A stretch of DNA of 64,000 nt, taken from contig NZ_JAHKNG010000002.1 in assembly GCF_018860165.1 (NCBI RefSeq), positions 62,001-126,000 of the forward strand. Direction: 5' to 3'. Of this stretch, positions 17,870 to 28,711 are shown piece by piece. Below the pieces are notes generated by a model. The model did not search any database, was not told where the DNA came from, and saw only the letters and a program-made list of their open reading frames with translations. The stretch is from Paracoccus marinaquae (GTDB lineage Bacteria > Pseudomonadota > Alphaproteobacteria > Rhodobacterales > Rhodobacteraceae). Made by a program: the position numbers and the translations under genes. The number at the start of each line of letters is the position of its first letter. Position 1 is the first letter of the stretch.

Positions 17870-19312
17870 ATGCGCAAGGGCCGGAGCTTTCACATACTCG
17901 ACAAGGATCTGGGCCGGCTCACCTATGCCGAAACCGCGCAACGCCATGCGCTGCGTCCGCTTTTGCGGATGGGGCTTGCGGTGCTGTCGCTGGTCGCGGG
18001 GCTGGTCGTCATCATGTGGATGGATGTCGGGCCGAATCTCTATGCGGGACTGGTTGCGGGGCTGATCGTGGCCGGCTGGCTGGGGCTGGCGATCGGCTCG
18101 AACGATGTCGCCAACTCGCTTGGTCCGGCCTTCGGCGCCGGGGCCATCGGCCTGCTGCCGGGGTTGGTTCTGGTGGCACTGGCCGAAATCGCCGGCGCCA
18201 GCCTTGCCGGCGGCGCGGTGACGCACCGGCTGGCCAGCGGCATTGTCGATGCTGCGCCATTGGCTTCGGGGATCAGCACGCGGCTGGTCATGCTGTCGGC
18301 GCTGGTCGGGGCGGCGGCGTGGATCACGACGGCGACCGGCCTCGGGCTGCCGGTCAGCACCTCGCATTCCATTGTCGGCGGGATCGCCGGCGCCGGGCTG
18401 ACGGTGCTGGGGGCCGGGGCGATCGAGTGGGGCACGCTGGGCATGATCGCCTCGATCTGGGTGGTGGCGCCCCTGGCTGCGGGCGCCCTGGCCGGGCTGT
18501 TCGTGATCTTTCTGCGCCTCAGGGTGCTGGAGGCGCCCGATCGGGCGGCCTCGGCGCGGCGCTGGCTGCCGCTGATGGTGGCGGCGATGACCGGCCTCTT
18601 CGTGGCCTATCTGGCCGAAATGCTGGCGCGGGCATCCTATATCAGCCATGGCGGCGCCGGGGCGGCGGGCGTGGCGGCGGCGATCCTCGGCTGGCTGGTG
18701 ATGCGCCGCCTGCTCGAGGCGGAACTGGCCAGAACGGACGGCCATCCGGGCAGCAAGCGGCTGTTGCGGCCGCCGCTTCTGCTGGCGGCGACGATGATGG
18801 GCTTTGCCCATGGTGCCAATGATGTCGGCAATATCGCCGGGCCGCTGTCGGTGATCCTGGCCGGCGAGGTATCGGCCGCCAGCTCATTTGCCGTTCCCGT
18901 CGCGGTGCTGCTGCTGGCCGGTCTGGCCATCGCCCTGGGCACGATGCTGTTCGGGGGTCGCCTCGTGATCACCGTCGGCAGCGCCATCACCCGGCTGAAT
19001 GCGGGGCGGGCGCTCTGTGTCTCGCTGGCGACGGCGGTGACCGTGCTGACGGCTTCGACCTTCGGGCTGCCGGTCTCGACCACCCATGTCGCGATCGGCG
19101 GCATTTTCGGCGTGGGTTTCGCGCGCGAATGGCTGGACCGGCGCAACATGAAGTTACGCTCGCCCCTGCCGGCCGAAGAAACCCGGCGCCGGCTGCTGAT
19201 CCGGCGCAGCCATGTCGCCACCATTTCGGCGGCATGGGTGGTGACCGTGCCGGTGGCCGCAGCGATCGCCGCGCTGTGTTGCCGGGCGATCATCTGGGCG
19301 ACCGGCGTCTGA
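17870..19312 (+). CDS. PiT-family inorganic phosphate transporter
   Basis: Low-affinity, ion-coupled phosphate permease in the inner membrane. The 480-residue protein shows the internal duplication typical of PiT. GSNDVANSLGPAFGAG lies near residue 77 and its counterpart GANDVGNIAGPL near 310. The paired motifs GLPVSTSHSIVGG and GLPVSTTHVAIGG follow. About ten or more hydrophobic segments and a cytoplasmic N-terminal segment of roughly 35 residues are present. The start at 17870 is an ATG directly after an in-frame GTG. It ends nine bases before the convergent pncB stop. Confidence 0.92.
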   Translation: MRKGRSFHILDKDLGRLTYAETAQRHALRPLLRMGLAVLSLVAGLVVIMWMDVGPNLYAGLVAGLIVAGWLGLAIGSNDVANSLGPAFGAGAIGLLPGLVLVALAEIAGASLAGGAVTHRLASGIVDAAPLASGISTRLVMLSALVGAAAWITTATGLGLPVSTSHSIVGGIAGAGLTVLGAGAIEWGTLGMIASIWVVAPLAAGALAGLFVIFLRLRVLEAPDRAASARRWLPLMVAAMTGLFVAYLAEMLARASYISHGGAGAAGVAAAILGWLVMRRLLEAELARTDGHPGSKRLLRPPLLLAATMMGFAHGANDVGNIAGPLSVILAGEVSAASSFAVPVAVLLLAGLAIALGTMLFGGRLVITVGSAITRLNAGRALCVSLATAVTVLTASTFGLPVSTTHVAIGGIFGVGFAREWLDRRNMKLRSPLPAEETRRRLLIRRSHVATISAAWVVTVPVAAAIAALCCRAIIWATGV

Positions 19313-19321
19313 GCCCGGCTC

Positions 19322-20614
19322 TCAGACCAGCACCTCCTGCACCGTCTGGTGGTGGACGCCGAAGACCCGCTTGTAGCGTTCGATTGCTTCGGCCGGCCCT
19401 GTCGCCTTGGCCGGGTTGTCCGACAGCTTGACGGTCGGCCGCCCGTTCGCCGCGACCGCCTTGCAGACCAGGCTGAACGGCGCCAGCCCGTCGCCCGGCA
19501 CCAGCCCGCGGAAATCGTTGGTCAGCAGGGTGCCCCAGCCGAAGCTGACCTTGACCCGGCCGTGGAACTGGTGGTGCAATTCGATGATCTTCCCGACATC
19601 CAGCCCGTCCGAGAAGATGACCAGCTTCGAGCGCGGATCCTCGCCGCGCTCCTGCCACCAGCGGATCGCGGTCTCGGCCCCGGTCGCGGGATCGCCGCTG
19701 TCGATGCGGATCCCGGTCCAGCCGGCCAGCCAGTCGGGGGCGCCGGCAAGAAAGCCCTCGGTGCCGTAGGTGTCGGGCAGGATGATGCGCAGATTCCCGT
19801 CATGTTCCTCGTGCCAGTCGGCCAGCACCTCATAGGGGGCCTGCCGCAGTTCCGCATCGCTGTCGGCCAGCGCGGCATAGACCATCGGCAGTTCATGCGC
19901 GTTGGTGCCGATCGCCTCGATGTCGCGGCGCATGGCGATCAGGCAGTTCGAGGTTCCGGTGAACCGCTCGGCCAGGCCCTCGATCATGGCCTGCACGCAC
20001 CAGTCCTGCCACAGAAAGCCGTGCCGGCGGCGGGTGCCGAAATCGGCGATGCGCAGGTCGGGCAGGTCGTGCAGGGCCTGCACCTTTTCCCACAGCCGGG
20101 TCATGGCGCGGGCATAAAGGACCTGCAACTCGAACCGCCCCAAGTCCTTCAGCACCGCGCGTGAGCGCAGTTCCATCAGGATCGCCAGCGCCGGAATCTC
20201 CCACAGCATCACCTCCGGCCAGCGCCCCTCGAAGGTCAGCTCGTATTGCCCGTCGCGCTTTTCCAGCTGATAGGGGGGCAGGCGCAGCCCCTCGAGGAAT
20301 TCCATGAAATCGGGGCGGAACATCTGCCGCTTGCCGTAGAAGGTATTGCCGCGCAGCCAGGTGCTTTCGCCGCGGGTCAGCGACAGGCTGCGGACATGAT
20401 CCAGCTGCTCGCGCAGCTCGCCCTCGTCGATCAACTCGGCCAGGCGGATGGATTTCGTGCGGTTGATCAGGCTGAAGCGGACATTGGTGTCGGGGCGGTT
20501 GCGGAACACCGACTGGCACATCAGCAGCTTGTAGAAATCGGTATCGATCAGCGACCGGATGATCGGGTCGATCTTCCATTTGTGGTTATAGACCCGCGTG
20601 GCGATATCGACCAT
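19322..20614 (-). CDS. pncB: Nicotinate phosphoribosyltransferase
   Basis: NAD salvage enzyme that makes nicotinate mononucleotide from nicotinate and PRPP. The start at 20614 ([16 protein letters not shown]) follows GGGAGGTCGG and gives 430 residues, normal for PncB. Family landmarks are [10 protein letters not shown] near the N-terminus, [16 protein letters not shown], and [13 protein letters not shown] near the end. The upstream open stretch to 20764 has no homology and overlaps a candidate operator (20662-20681). It converges on the PiT gene and diverges from a small membrane-protein gene. Confidence 0.94.
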   Translation of the reverse strand: MVDIATRVYNHKWKIDPIIRSLIDTDFYKLLMCQSVFRNRPDTNVRFSLINRTKSIRLAELIDEGELREQLDHVRSLSLTRGESTWLRGNTFYGKRQMFRPDFMEFLEGLRLPPYQLEKRDGQYELTFEGRWPEVMLWEIPALAILMELRSRAVLKDLGRFELQVLYARAMTRLWEKVQALHDLPDLRIADFGTRRRHGFLWQDWCVQAMIEGLAERFTGTSNCLIAMRRDIEAIGTNAHELPMVYAALADSDAELRQAPYEVLADWHEEHDGNLRIILPDTYGTEGFLAGAPDWLAGWTGIRIDSGDPATGAETAIRWWQERGEDPRSKLVIFSDGLDVGKIIELHHQFHGRVKVSFGWGTLLTNDFRGLVPGDGLAPFSLVCKAVAANGRPTVKLSDNPAKATGPAEAIERYKRVFGVHHQTVQEVLV

Positions 20615-20661
20615 GATCCGACCTCCCTCATCCGGCCCCTTTGGTGCCCCGAAAACGCCAC

Positions 20662-20681
20662 ATTGCGCAAGCCTGCGCAAT
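20662..20681. promoter_or_regulatory. Inverted repeat between pncB and the divergent small membrane gene
   Basis: ATTGCGCA-N4-TGCGCAAT is a perfect 8-bp-arm inverted repeat. It lies 48-67 bases upstream of the pncB start and 81 bases upstream of the divergent gene. The dyad with a 4-base centre suits a LysR- or Lrp-type dimer. The regulator is not identified. Confidence 0.4.
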
Positions 20682-20762
20682 TCAAGCAAATTTTCAATTT
20701 CTGGTTGTATGCATCCGCTCACATGATAGATGTTTGATGCAAACCTTCTTCGAGGAAATTCC

Positions 20763-21098
20763 ATGGCTTACGCGACAGTTAATTTTCACCATCGACAATC
20801 CGGCCGTATCAAGAACGCGCCTGTCGGATTTTCTTGGACTACGTTTTTTTTCGGCCTTTTCCCCGCGTTATTGAGGGGGCACTGGGTCGGGGCGATCGTG
20901 ATCGGACTGCTTTCTTTCGCGACCTTTGGGTTTGCCGGACCCGTGATCGCGTTTTTCTATAACAAGTGGTATATCAATCACCTGATCGGCGAAGGCTTCA
21001 AAGTATCCAGTGCAAGCCAGGATATCTCGTATTTGAGCCAGCGACTAAAAGTGGCCCTGCCCTTGGACGAAGATCAGCCGCAATCACTCGTCGCTTGA
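20763..21098 (+). CDS. Small membrane protein of unknown function (DUF2628-like)
   Basis: The 111-residue product begins [10 protein letters not shown] after GAGGAAATTCC. It has a hydrophobic core of about two membrane segments: [18 protein letters not shown], then [28 protein letters not shown]. The pattern Phe-Trp-Phe-Phe-Phe-Gly before the first segment recalls the DUF2628 family of small inner-membrane proteins (from memory). Codon use is visibly less GC-rich than in the neighbours, as is its AT-rich upstream region, which suggests acquisition by transfer. It sits alone, divergent from pncB and convergent with an Lrp-type gene. No function is assigned. Confidence 0.7.
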   Translation: MAYATVNFHHRQSGRIKNAPVGFSWTTFFFGLFPALLRGHWVGAIVIGLLSFATFGFAGPVIAFFYNKWYINHLIGEGFKVSSASQDISYLSQRLKVALPLDEDQPQSLVA

Positions 21099-21111
21099 AC
21101 GTGCATTGATA

Positions 21112-23177
<2,066 letters not shown>

Positions 23178-23195
23178 ACCGCAAGAACCCGAAAG

Positions 23196-23219
23196 CCCCG
23201 CCTTGGCGGGGTTTTCTTT
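23196..23219 (+). terminator. Rho-independent terminator of ilvC
   Basis: CCCCGCC-TT-GGCGGGG forms a 7-bp GC stem followed by TTTTCTTT, 18 bases after the ilvC stop. Confidence 0.85.
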
Positions 23220-23655
23220 AAATGATGCCATGCGCCTTCAGCAGCGCCTCTGCGTCGCCTGAAACCCAGCCGAAAATCTTCGGCTCGTCGCCGAGCTTCT
23301 GCAGGAAATAGTGTACCTCGAAGTCGATCGGCAGATCCGGCGCCTTGTCGCGGGCATAGACGGCCGTCCAGCCGACATGCGCGACGCAATGATATTCGTC
23401 CAGCGGTGAGACGCGGAGATCGCGTATCCGCATCTCTTTCGTGCCGACCTTCCGGTGATGGACGTATTCCCGCGCGATCGCCTGACCAAGCTGCGCATCG
23501 TTCCTGCCGGCCAGCACGCCCTGCGGCGCGGCGCCGATGAACTCTGCCGCGAAGAGTGAGGTGATCCGGTCCACATCGACCTCGCCGCCAAGCGCCTGCC
23601 GGCACAGGCCTTCATAGAGGTCGAACAGATCCTTCACGTCGTCGTCGGTGATCAC
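23218..23655 (-). CDS. NTF2/SnoaL-like hypothetical protein
   Basis: A 145-residue protein beginning MITDDDVKDLFDLYEGLCRQ. An early helix is followed by beta strands such as YHCVAHVGWTAVYARD and DFEVHYFLQKLGDEPKIFGWVSGD. This is the pattern of a cone-shaped NTF2-like domain. Its stop codon lies inside the T-rich tail of the ilvC terminator, so the two genes are packed tail to tail. It lies 57 bases downstream of the GST gene in the same direction and may be cotranscribed. No catalytic residues can be assigned and its function is unknown. Confidence 0.75.
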   Translation of the reverse strand: MITDDDVKDLFDLYEGLCRQALGGEVDVDRITSLFAAEFIGAAPQGVLAGRNDAQLGQAIAREYVHHRKVGTKEMRIRDLRVSPLDEYHCVAHVGWTAVYARDKAPDLPIDFEVHYFLQKLGDEPKIFGWVSGDAEALLKAHGII

Positions 23656-23712
23656 GGTTTGCCCCCGATGGCGGGAACCGCCCGCCCCGGCGGGGGCAGG
23701 CGAAGGGTTCTG

Positions 23713-24585
23713 TCAGGACTGCGCTTCCAGCTTGTCCTGGGTCCGCGTCTCGAAATCGCCGGCGTCATGCCGTTCGTGCAATTGCCCCGCCGGATCGCCC
23801 GAGCTGCGGTTGACCATCAGCCCGCGCTGCACCGCCGGGCGCGCCGCGATCTCGTCGTTCCAGCGCACGACGTTCCTGTAGCTTTTCCCGTCAAGGAAGG
23901 TCGCGGCATCGCCATAGACGCCGCCGGTGGTGATCCGCCCATACCACGGGAAGATCGCCATATCAGCGATGGAATAGTCCTCCCCCGCCATGAAGCGGTT
24001 CCCGGCCAGATGCCGGTCCAGCACGTCCATCTGGCGCTTGACCTCCATCGCATAGCGGTCGATCGCATATTCGATCTTGACCGGGGCATAGGCGTAGAAA
24101 TGCCCGAAGCCGCCGCCGAGGAAGGGGGCCGAGCCCATCTGCCAGAACAGCCAGTTCAGCGCCTCGGTCCGGGCCGTCGGGTCCGCGGGCAGGAACTCGC
24201 CGAACTTCTCGGCCAGATACAGCAGGATCGAGCCCGACTCGAACACCCGGCGCGGCGGGGTCACCGAATGATCCATCAGCGCCGGGATCTTCGAGTTCGG
24301 GTTGACGCCGACAAAGCCGCTGCCGAACTGGTCGCCATCGCCGATGCGGATCAGCCAGGCGTCGTATTCGGCGCCCGCATGGCCCTTGGCCAGCAACTCT
24401 TCCAGCATGATCGTGACCTTCTGCCCGTTCGGCGTGGCCAGCGAATAAAGCTGCAGGGGGTGCTTGCCGACGGGCAGTTCTCTGTCATGGGTCGGGCCGG
24501 CAATGGGCCGGTTGATGCTGGCGAATTCACCGCCATTCGCCTTGTCCCAGGTCCAGACCTTGGGCGGGGTATAGTCATTGCTCAT
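23713..24585 (-). CDS. yghU: YghU-type glutathione S-transferase / disulfide-bond reductase
   Basis: Thiol:disulfide enzyme of the Nu-class GST family, cytoplasmic. The 290-residue product starts MSNDYTPPKVWTWDKANGG at 24585; the frame is open further upstream without homology. The Nu-class pattern is clear: the PIAGPTHDRELPVGKHPLQL N-terminal extension, the thioredoxin-fold LYSLATPNGQKVTIMLEEL, and FESGSILLYLAEKFGEF, then the helical domain with YSIADMAIFPWYG near residue 220. These enzymes bind two glutathiones and use Thr/Asn (here TPNGQ) instead of a catalytic Tyr or Ser. It stands between the corrinoid protein gene and the NTF2-like gene. Confidence 0.9.
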   Translation of the reverse strand: MSNDYTPPKVWTWDKANGGEFASINRPIAGPTHDRELPVGKHPLQLYSLATPNGQKVTIMLEELLAKGHAGAEYDAWLIRIGDGDQFGSGFVGVNPNSKIPALMDHSVTPPRRVFESGSILLYLAEKFGEFLPADPTARTEALNWLFWQMGSAPFLGGGFGHFYAYAPVKIEYAIDRYAMEVKRQMDVLDRHLAGNRFMAGEDYSIADMAIFPWYGRITTGGVYGDAATFLDGKSYRNVVRWNDEIAARPAVQRGLMVNRSSGDPAGQLHERHDAGDFETRTQDKLEAQS

Positions 24586-24761
24586 CGATATGTCCTGTCT
24601 GCTGCGCGCGGCCCGTTGCCGGGCATTCCCCTTCGCCGGCAACTTGTGCGCCTTGGACGAGGCTTTCAACCGCCGGCGCAGAAAAACCCGCCTTCGCGCA
24701 GACAGAAACCCGGCGCGGGAGGGAGGCTTCCCGGCCGGGCAGGCGGCGCGGAGGGACGCGC

Positions 24762-25469
24762 CTACTGGCTTGCCGCCAGTTGGTTATGCTTACGCTGGAT
24801 GAAGTCCTTGGCCGTCTCGACCGCGACGGCGGCGTCGCGGCAATAGGCGTCGGCACCGATGGCGCGGCCGAATTCCTCGTTCAGGGGTGCGCCGCCGACC
24901 AGCACGATATAGTCGTCGCGGATGCCCTGTTCCTTCATCGTGTCGATCACGACCTTCATGTAGGGCATGGTGGTGGTCAGCAGCGCCGACATGCCGAGGA
25001 TGTCGGCCTCTTCGCGGGCGATGGCCTCAAGATATTTCTCGACCGCGTTGTTGATGCCCAGATCGATGACCTCGAAGCCGGCGCCTTCCATCATCATCGA
25101 GACCAGATTCTTGCCGATATCGTGGATGTCGCCCTTGACGGTGCCGATCACCATCTTGCCCATGCGCGGCGCCCCGGTCTCGGCCAGCAGCGGCTTCAGG
25201 ATCGCCATGCCGCCCTTCATCGCATTCGCCGCCAGCAGCACCTCGGGGACGAACAGGATGCCGTCGCGGAAATCGTGACCGACGATGGTCATGCCGGCGA
25301 CCAGTGCCCTGGTCAGCACGTCATAGGGCGCCCAGCCGCGTCCCAGCAGGATATTGACGCCTTCTTCGATTTCATCCCTCAGGCCGTCATAGAGGTCGTC
25401 CATCATCTGCTGGACCAGATCCTCGTCGCTCAGTTCGGACAGGATGATTTCGTCGTCGTCCTCGGCCAT
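24762..25469 (-). CDS. Corrinoid (B12-binding) protein of a split methionine synthase
   Basis: Carries the methyl group on cobalamin. The 235 residues comprise a helical cap (about 1-100) and a Rossmann-like B12 domain. GDIHDIGKNLV holds the cobalt-ligating His of the DxHxxG motif, at about residue 119; MSALLTTTM and VGGAPLNEE complete the site. The start at 25469 (MAEDDDEII) follows AGGAG; the ATG at 25484 is less well placed. A homocysteine methyltransferase gene lies one gene away. I recall the same arrangement from the split MetH described in Phaeobacter, so methionine synthesis is more likely than methylamine use. Confidence 0.85.
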   Translation of the reverse strand: MAEDDDEIILSELSDEDLVQQMMDDLYDGLRDEIEEGVNILLGRGWAPYDVLTRALVAGMTIVGHDFRDGILFVPEVLLAANAMKGGMAILKPLLAETGAPRMGKMVIGTVKGDIHDIGKNLVSMMMEGAGFEVIDLGINNAVEKYLEAIAREEADILGMSALLTTTMPYMKVVIDTMKEQGIRDDYIVLVGGAPLNEEFGRAIGADAYCRDAAVAVETAKDFIQRKHNQLAASQ

Positions 25470-25583
25470 GATCGGACTCCTCATGCTCTTATCTGCCGAA
25501 TGACGCCGAAACGGCGCGGGTGACGGCCATAAAGCGACATGACGAGGATCGCAGGCGACGCCGCTGTAGAATCCCTTTCAAAT

Positions 25584-25598
25584 GTTCCTGTAATGTTC
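25584..25598 (+). promoter_or_regulatory. LexA (SOS) box before the radical-SAM gene
   Basis: GTTC-CTGTAAT-GTTC is an exact match to the alphaproteobacterial LexA site GTTC-N7-GTTC. It ends 12 bases before the ATG at 25611, where a bound repressor would block transcription. The match is seen directly; LexA control is inferred. Confidence 0.65.
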
Positions 25599-25610
25599 TA
25601 TCCTGACCCC

Positions 25611-26690
25611 ATGCTGCCGCCCCGCAATCCCGATGAAAGGCTAAAGGCCCGAGGCGCCGATACCCGCCCCGAAGGCCGGTTCGAGCCGCATCGCCGCATC
25701 CGCGAAGCGGATGGCTGGGACATCCCCGAGGACGAACACCTGCTGCGGACCGAGGTGGTAAGCGAAAGCCCGCGCAGCATCATCACCCGCAACACCTCGC
25801 CCGATATCGGCTTCGACCGCTCGATCAACCCCTATCGCGGCTGCGAGCATGGCTGCATCTATTGCTATGCCCGGCCCAGCCACGCCTATCTGGGCCTGTC
25901 GCCGGGGTTGGATTTCGAGACGAAGATCACCGCCAAGCCCGGTGCCTCAAAGCTGCTGGAGCGGGAACTGGGCCGGCCGTCCTACAGGCCGGCGCCGATC
26001 GCCCTGGGAACCAATACCGATCCCTATCAGCCGATCGAAGCGAAACTGGCGATCATGCCGGGCATCCTGCTGGTGCTGCGCGACTGGAACCATCCGGCCA
26101 CGCTGGTCACCCGCGGGCAGACGGTGCTGCGCGATCTGGACCTGTGGGCCGAACTGGCGGCCAGGGACCAGGCGGCGGTCGGCATCAGCGTGACCACGCT
26201 GGACCCGGCCCTTGCCCGCGCGCTGGAGCCGCGCGCACCCGCGCCTGCGACCCGGCTGCGCATGATCCGCGAGCTGGCGCGGGCGGGGGTGCCGGTTCGG
26301 GTCATGGTCGCGCCGGTGATCCCGGTTCTGACCGAGTCCGAACTCGAGGCTATCCTCACCGCCGCGCGCGAGGCTGGCGCGACCACCGCCAGCATGATCC
26401 CGCTGCGGCTGCCGCATGAGGTCGCGCCGTTGTTTCGCGACTGGCTTGACCGGCACCGGCCCGGCATGGCCGCGCATGTGATGAACCGGGTGCAGGCGAT
26501 GCGGGGCGGTCGCGACAACGATCCACGCTTCGGTCACCGTTTCCGGGGCGAGGGGATCGAGGCCAAGCTGCTGCATCAGCGCTTCAGGCTGGCCTGCCGC
26601 CGGCTGGGCTATCGCGAGGGGATGCCGGCGCTGGATTGCAGCCGCTTCGGCCCGCCACCGCGGGCGGGCGACCAGTTGTCGCTGTTCTAG
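25611..26690 (+). CDS. Radical-SAM protein of the PA0069 / SplB-like family
   Basis: Predicted [4Fe-4S] radical-SAM protein of 359 residues. GCEHGCIYCYARPSH gives a CxxxCxxC cluster motif at Cys78, Cys82 and Cys85. GTNTDPYQPIE follows at about 132, as in spore-photoproduct-lyase-like relatives. The start at 25611 is preferred because in-frame ATGs at 25539 and 25593 lie before or inside the LexA box (25584-25598). The reaction is unknown; the SOS-type site points to a role after DNA damage. The stop shares CTAG with the convergent methyltransferase gene. Confidence 0.82.
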   Translation: MLPPRNPDERLKARGADTRPEGRFEPHRRIREADGWDIPEDEHLLRTEVVSESPRSIITRNTSPDIGFDRSINPYRGCEHGCIYCYARPSHAYLGLSPGLDFETKITAKPGASKLLERELGRPSYRPAPIALGTNTDPYQPIEAKLAIMPGILLVLRDWNHPATLVTRGQTVLRDLDLWAELAARDQAAVGISVTTLDPALARALEPRAPAPATRLRMIRELARAGVPVRVMVAPVIPVLTESELEAILTAAREAGATTASMIPLRLPHEVAPLFRDWLDRHRPGMAAHVMNRVQAMRGGRDNDPRFGHRFRGEGIEAKLLHQRFRLACRRLGYREGMPALDCSRFGPPPRAGDQLSLF

Positions 26691-27700
26691 CCGCGCCGCC
26701 TGCCGCGCCGCTCGCGCGAGGCGGTGGCATCCTCGCCGGTGCCGTCGCCGGTCGAGCTGAACCCGCCCAGCCGCTCGGCGATCAGTTCCAGTGTCGGGCG
26801 CCCGCCGTGCGGTCGGGTTTCCAGCGCCTCGCGCATGGCGCGCAGATGCTCGGGCATGGTGCCGCAGCAGCCGCCGATGATGCGCACGCCCAGATCGCGG
26901 GCGAGGCAGGCATAATCCGCCATCAGTTCGGGCGTGCCGTCGTAATGGATATGGCCGGCCTCGAAGCGCGGGATGCCGGCATTGCCCTTGGCGATGATCG
27001 GGCGTTCGTTGCCCGAGGCCAGAAAGCCGGTCACCGTACGCAGCAGGTCAGAGGCGCCGACACCGCAATTCGCGCCATAGGCGACGGGCGGGTTGGGCAG
27101 TTTCTCGACCAGGGCCGAAAGCTGCGCCGAGGTGATGCCCATCATGGTGCGGCCCGCCGTGTCGAAGCTCATGGTGCCGCACCAGGGCATGTCGACCAGC
27201 AGGGCGGCCTCGGCGGCGGCGCGGAACTCTTCGGCCGCGCTGATCGTCTCGACCCACAGCACATCGGCGCCGCCGGCCTTCAGGGCCTCGGCCTGCTCGT
27301 GGAACATCTCAACCGCGGCCTCATGGGTGAGACTGCCCATCGGCGCCATGATGTCGCCGGTCGGGCCGATGCTGCCGGCGACGATCACCGGCCGGCCGGC
27401 GGCATCCGCGACCTCGCGGCCGAGTTCCGCCGCGGCGCGGTTCAACTCGGCCACGCGGGCCTCGGCCCGGTGCAGCTTGAGGCGGCTGGCATTGCCGCCG
27501 AAACTGTTGGTCAGGAACAGGTCCGAGCCGGCCTCGACCGCACCGCGATATAACGCCCGAATCCGGTCGGGGTGATCGACATTCCACAATTCTGGCGGTT
27601 CGCCCGATTCGAGGCCCATGTTGAACAGGTTGGTTCCCGTCGCGCCGTCGGCCAGGAGCCAGTCGCGTTCGGCAAGAAGGCGGGTCAGCGGATCACTCAT
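26687..27700 (-). CDS. Homocysteine S-methyltransferase (split methionine synthase subunit)
   Basis: Zinc-dependent transfer of a methyl group to homocysteine. The 337 residues form one barrel domain beginning ADGATGTNLFNMGLESGEPP. The zinc cysteines are visible in YGANCGVGASD (about 219) and IIGGCCGTMP (about 286). A low-complexity tail rich in Ser, Arg and Gly ends the protein. There is no pterin-binding or B12 domain, so the methyl donor must come from a partner, most simply the corrinoid protein encoded 1.2 kb away. Betaine:homocysteine methyltransferase activity is the main alternative reading. Confidence 0.85.
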   Translation of the reverse strand: MSDPLTRLLAERDWLLADGATGTNLFNMGLESGEPPELWNVDHPDRIRALYRGAVEAGSDLFLTNSFGGNASRLKLHRAEARVAELNRAAAELGREVADAAGRPVIVAGSIGPTGDIMAPMGSLTHEAAVEMFHEQAEALKAGGADVLWVETISAAEEFRAAAEAALLVDMPWCGTMSFDTAGRTMMGITSAQLSALVEKLPNPPVAYGANCGVGASDLLRTVTGFLASGNERPIIAKGNAGIPRFEAGHIHYDGTPELMADYACLARDLGVRIIGGCCGTMPEHLRAMREALETRPHGGRPTLELIAERLGGFSSTGDGTGEDATASRERRGRRRG

Positions 27701-27806
27701 TACACATCCTCGGGTGGTTCGCTCGGAAGTTGCAGGGCTGTCTCACATGATGGCGCCTGCGTCAAATCCTACATCTGCGGATCGGTCGATGCAGTTTCAA
27801 CAACGG

Positions 27807-27839
27807 AAAGAAAAAACCGCGCCGGTCGCCCGGCGCGGT
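27807..27839 (-). terminator. Rho-independent terminator of rpsF-rpsR-rplI
   Basis: On the minus strand a perfect 10-bp stem (ACCGCGCCGG paired with CCGGCGCGGT, 4-base loop) is followed by six T residues. It lies 27 bases after the rplI stop. Confidence 0.88.
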
Positions 27840-27865
27840 CGAAACGGTTCCAGGATGCGGGACGG

Positions 27866-28459
27866 TCAGCCGCGATCGGCGTCGCCGTCGTCATCGTCGG
27901 TCGAGGCGCCGCCGATATCGTCGAACAGTTCGGCGATCTCGAACTCGGCTTCGGCATCGGCCTCGGCGGCCAGATCCTGGATCGATTTGCCCTGTGCCTG
28001 CAGTTCGGCCTCTTCGGTCGAGCGCGCGACGTTCAGGGTGATGATGGCCTCGACCTCGGGGTGCAGCACGATGGTCACGTCGTGCAGGCCCAGTTCCTTG
28101 ATCGGGTTGCCGAGGACCACCTGCTTGCGGTCGACGGTAAAGCCGGCCTCGGTCGCGGCCTCGGCGGCATCGCGGGTGGTGACCGAGCCGTAAAGCGCGC
28201 CGGCATCGGATGCCGAACGGATCACCACGAAGGTTTCCCCGCTCAGCTTGTCGGCGACTTTCTGCGCGTCGGACTTGGACTCGGCGTTGCGGGCCTCAAG
28301 CTGCACCTTGCGGTTCTCGAAAGCCTTGATGTTGGCGTCCGAGGCGCGCAGCGCCTTGCCCTGCGGCAGCAGGAAGTTGCGGGCATAGCCCTCTTTCACC
28401 TTCACCACTTCGCCCATCTGGCCCAGCTTGGCCACGCGTTCCAGCAGGATGACTTGCAT
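27866..28459 (-). CDS. rplI: 50S ribosomal protein L9
   Basis: Large-subunit protein at the base of the L1 stalk. The 197-residue product has the canonical start [19 protein letters not shown], the conserved [15 protein letters not shown] at about 21-35 and a C-terminal domain ending near residue 150. An acidic tail of about 45 residues ([20 protein letters not shown] and onward) extends it beyond the usual length of about 150. Such tails are seen in related alphaproteobacteria. It is the third gene of rpsF-rpsR-rplI, with 12-base gaps, and is followed by a strong terminator. Confidence 0.97.
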   Translation of the reverse strand: MQVILLERVAKLGQMGEVVKVKEGYARNFLLPQGKALRASDANIKAFENRKVQLEARNAESKSDAQKVADKLSGETFVVIRSASDAGALYGSVTTRDAAEAATEAGFTVDRKQVVLGNPIKELGLHDVTIVLHPEVEAIITLNVARSTEEAELQAQGKSIQDLAAEADAEAEFEIAELFDDIGGASTDDDDGDADRG

Positions 28460-28471
28460 CGGTCTTCCTCC

Positions 28472-28699
28472 TTATTTCACGGCGTAGGGCAGCAGGGCGA
28501 GGAAGCGGGCGCGCTTGATGGCACGGGCCAGTTCACGCTGCTTCTTGGCCGAGACGGCGGTGATGCGCGAGGGCACGATCTTGCCGCGTTCGCTGATATA
28601 GCGCTGCAGCAGACGGGTGTCCTTGTAATCGATCTTCGGCGCATTCTCGCCCGAGAACGGGCAGACCTTGCGACGACGGAAGAACGGTTTGTTCGCCAT
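28472..28699 (-). CDS. rpsR: 30S ribosomal protein S18
   Basis: Small-subunit platform protein that binds S6. The 75 residues are full length for S18. The sequence [19 protein letters not shown] leads into [18 protein letters not shown] and the conserved C-terminal [13 protein letters not shown]. The CPFSG segment is the start of the conserved core. It lies between rpsF and rplI with 12-base gaps on both sides, the standard operon order. Confidence 0.98.
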   Translation of the reverse strand: MANKPFFRRRKVCPFSGENAPKIDYKDTRLLQRYISERGKIVPSRITAVSAKKQRELARAIKRARFLALLPYAVK

Positions 28700-28711
28700 G
28701 GATCAGTCTCC

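Noticed and set aside
27701-27806. SAM-, SAH- or cobalamin-type riboswitch upstream of the homocysteine methyltransferase.
   Set aside because: I could not find a conserved core or a pseudoknot-capable arrangement in the leader; a covariance-model search would be needed to be sure.
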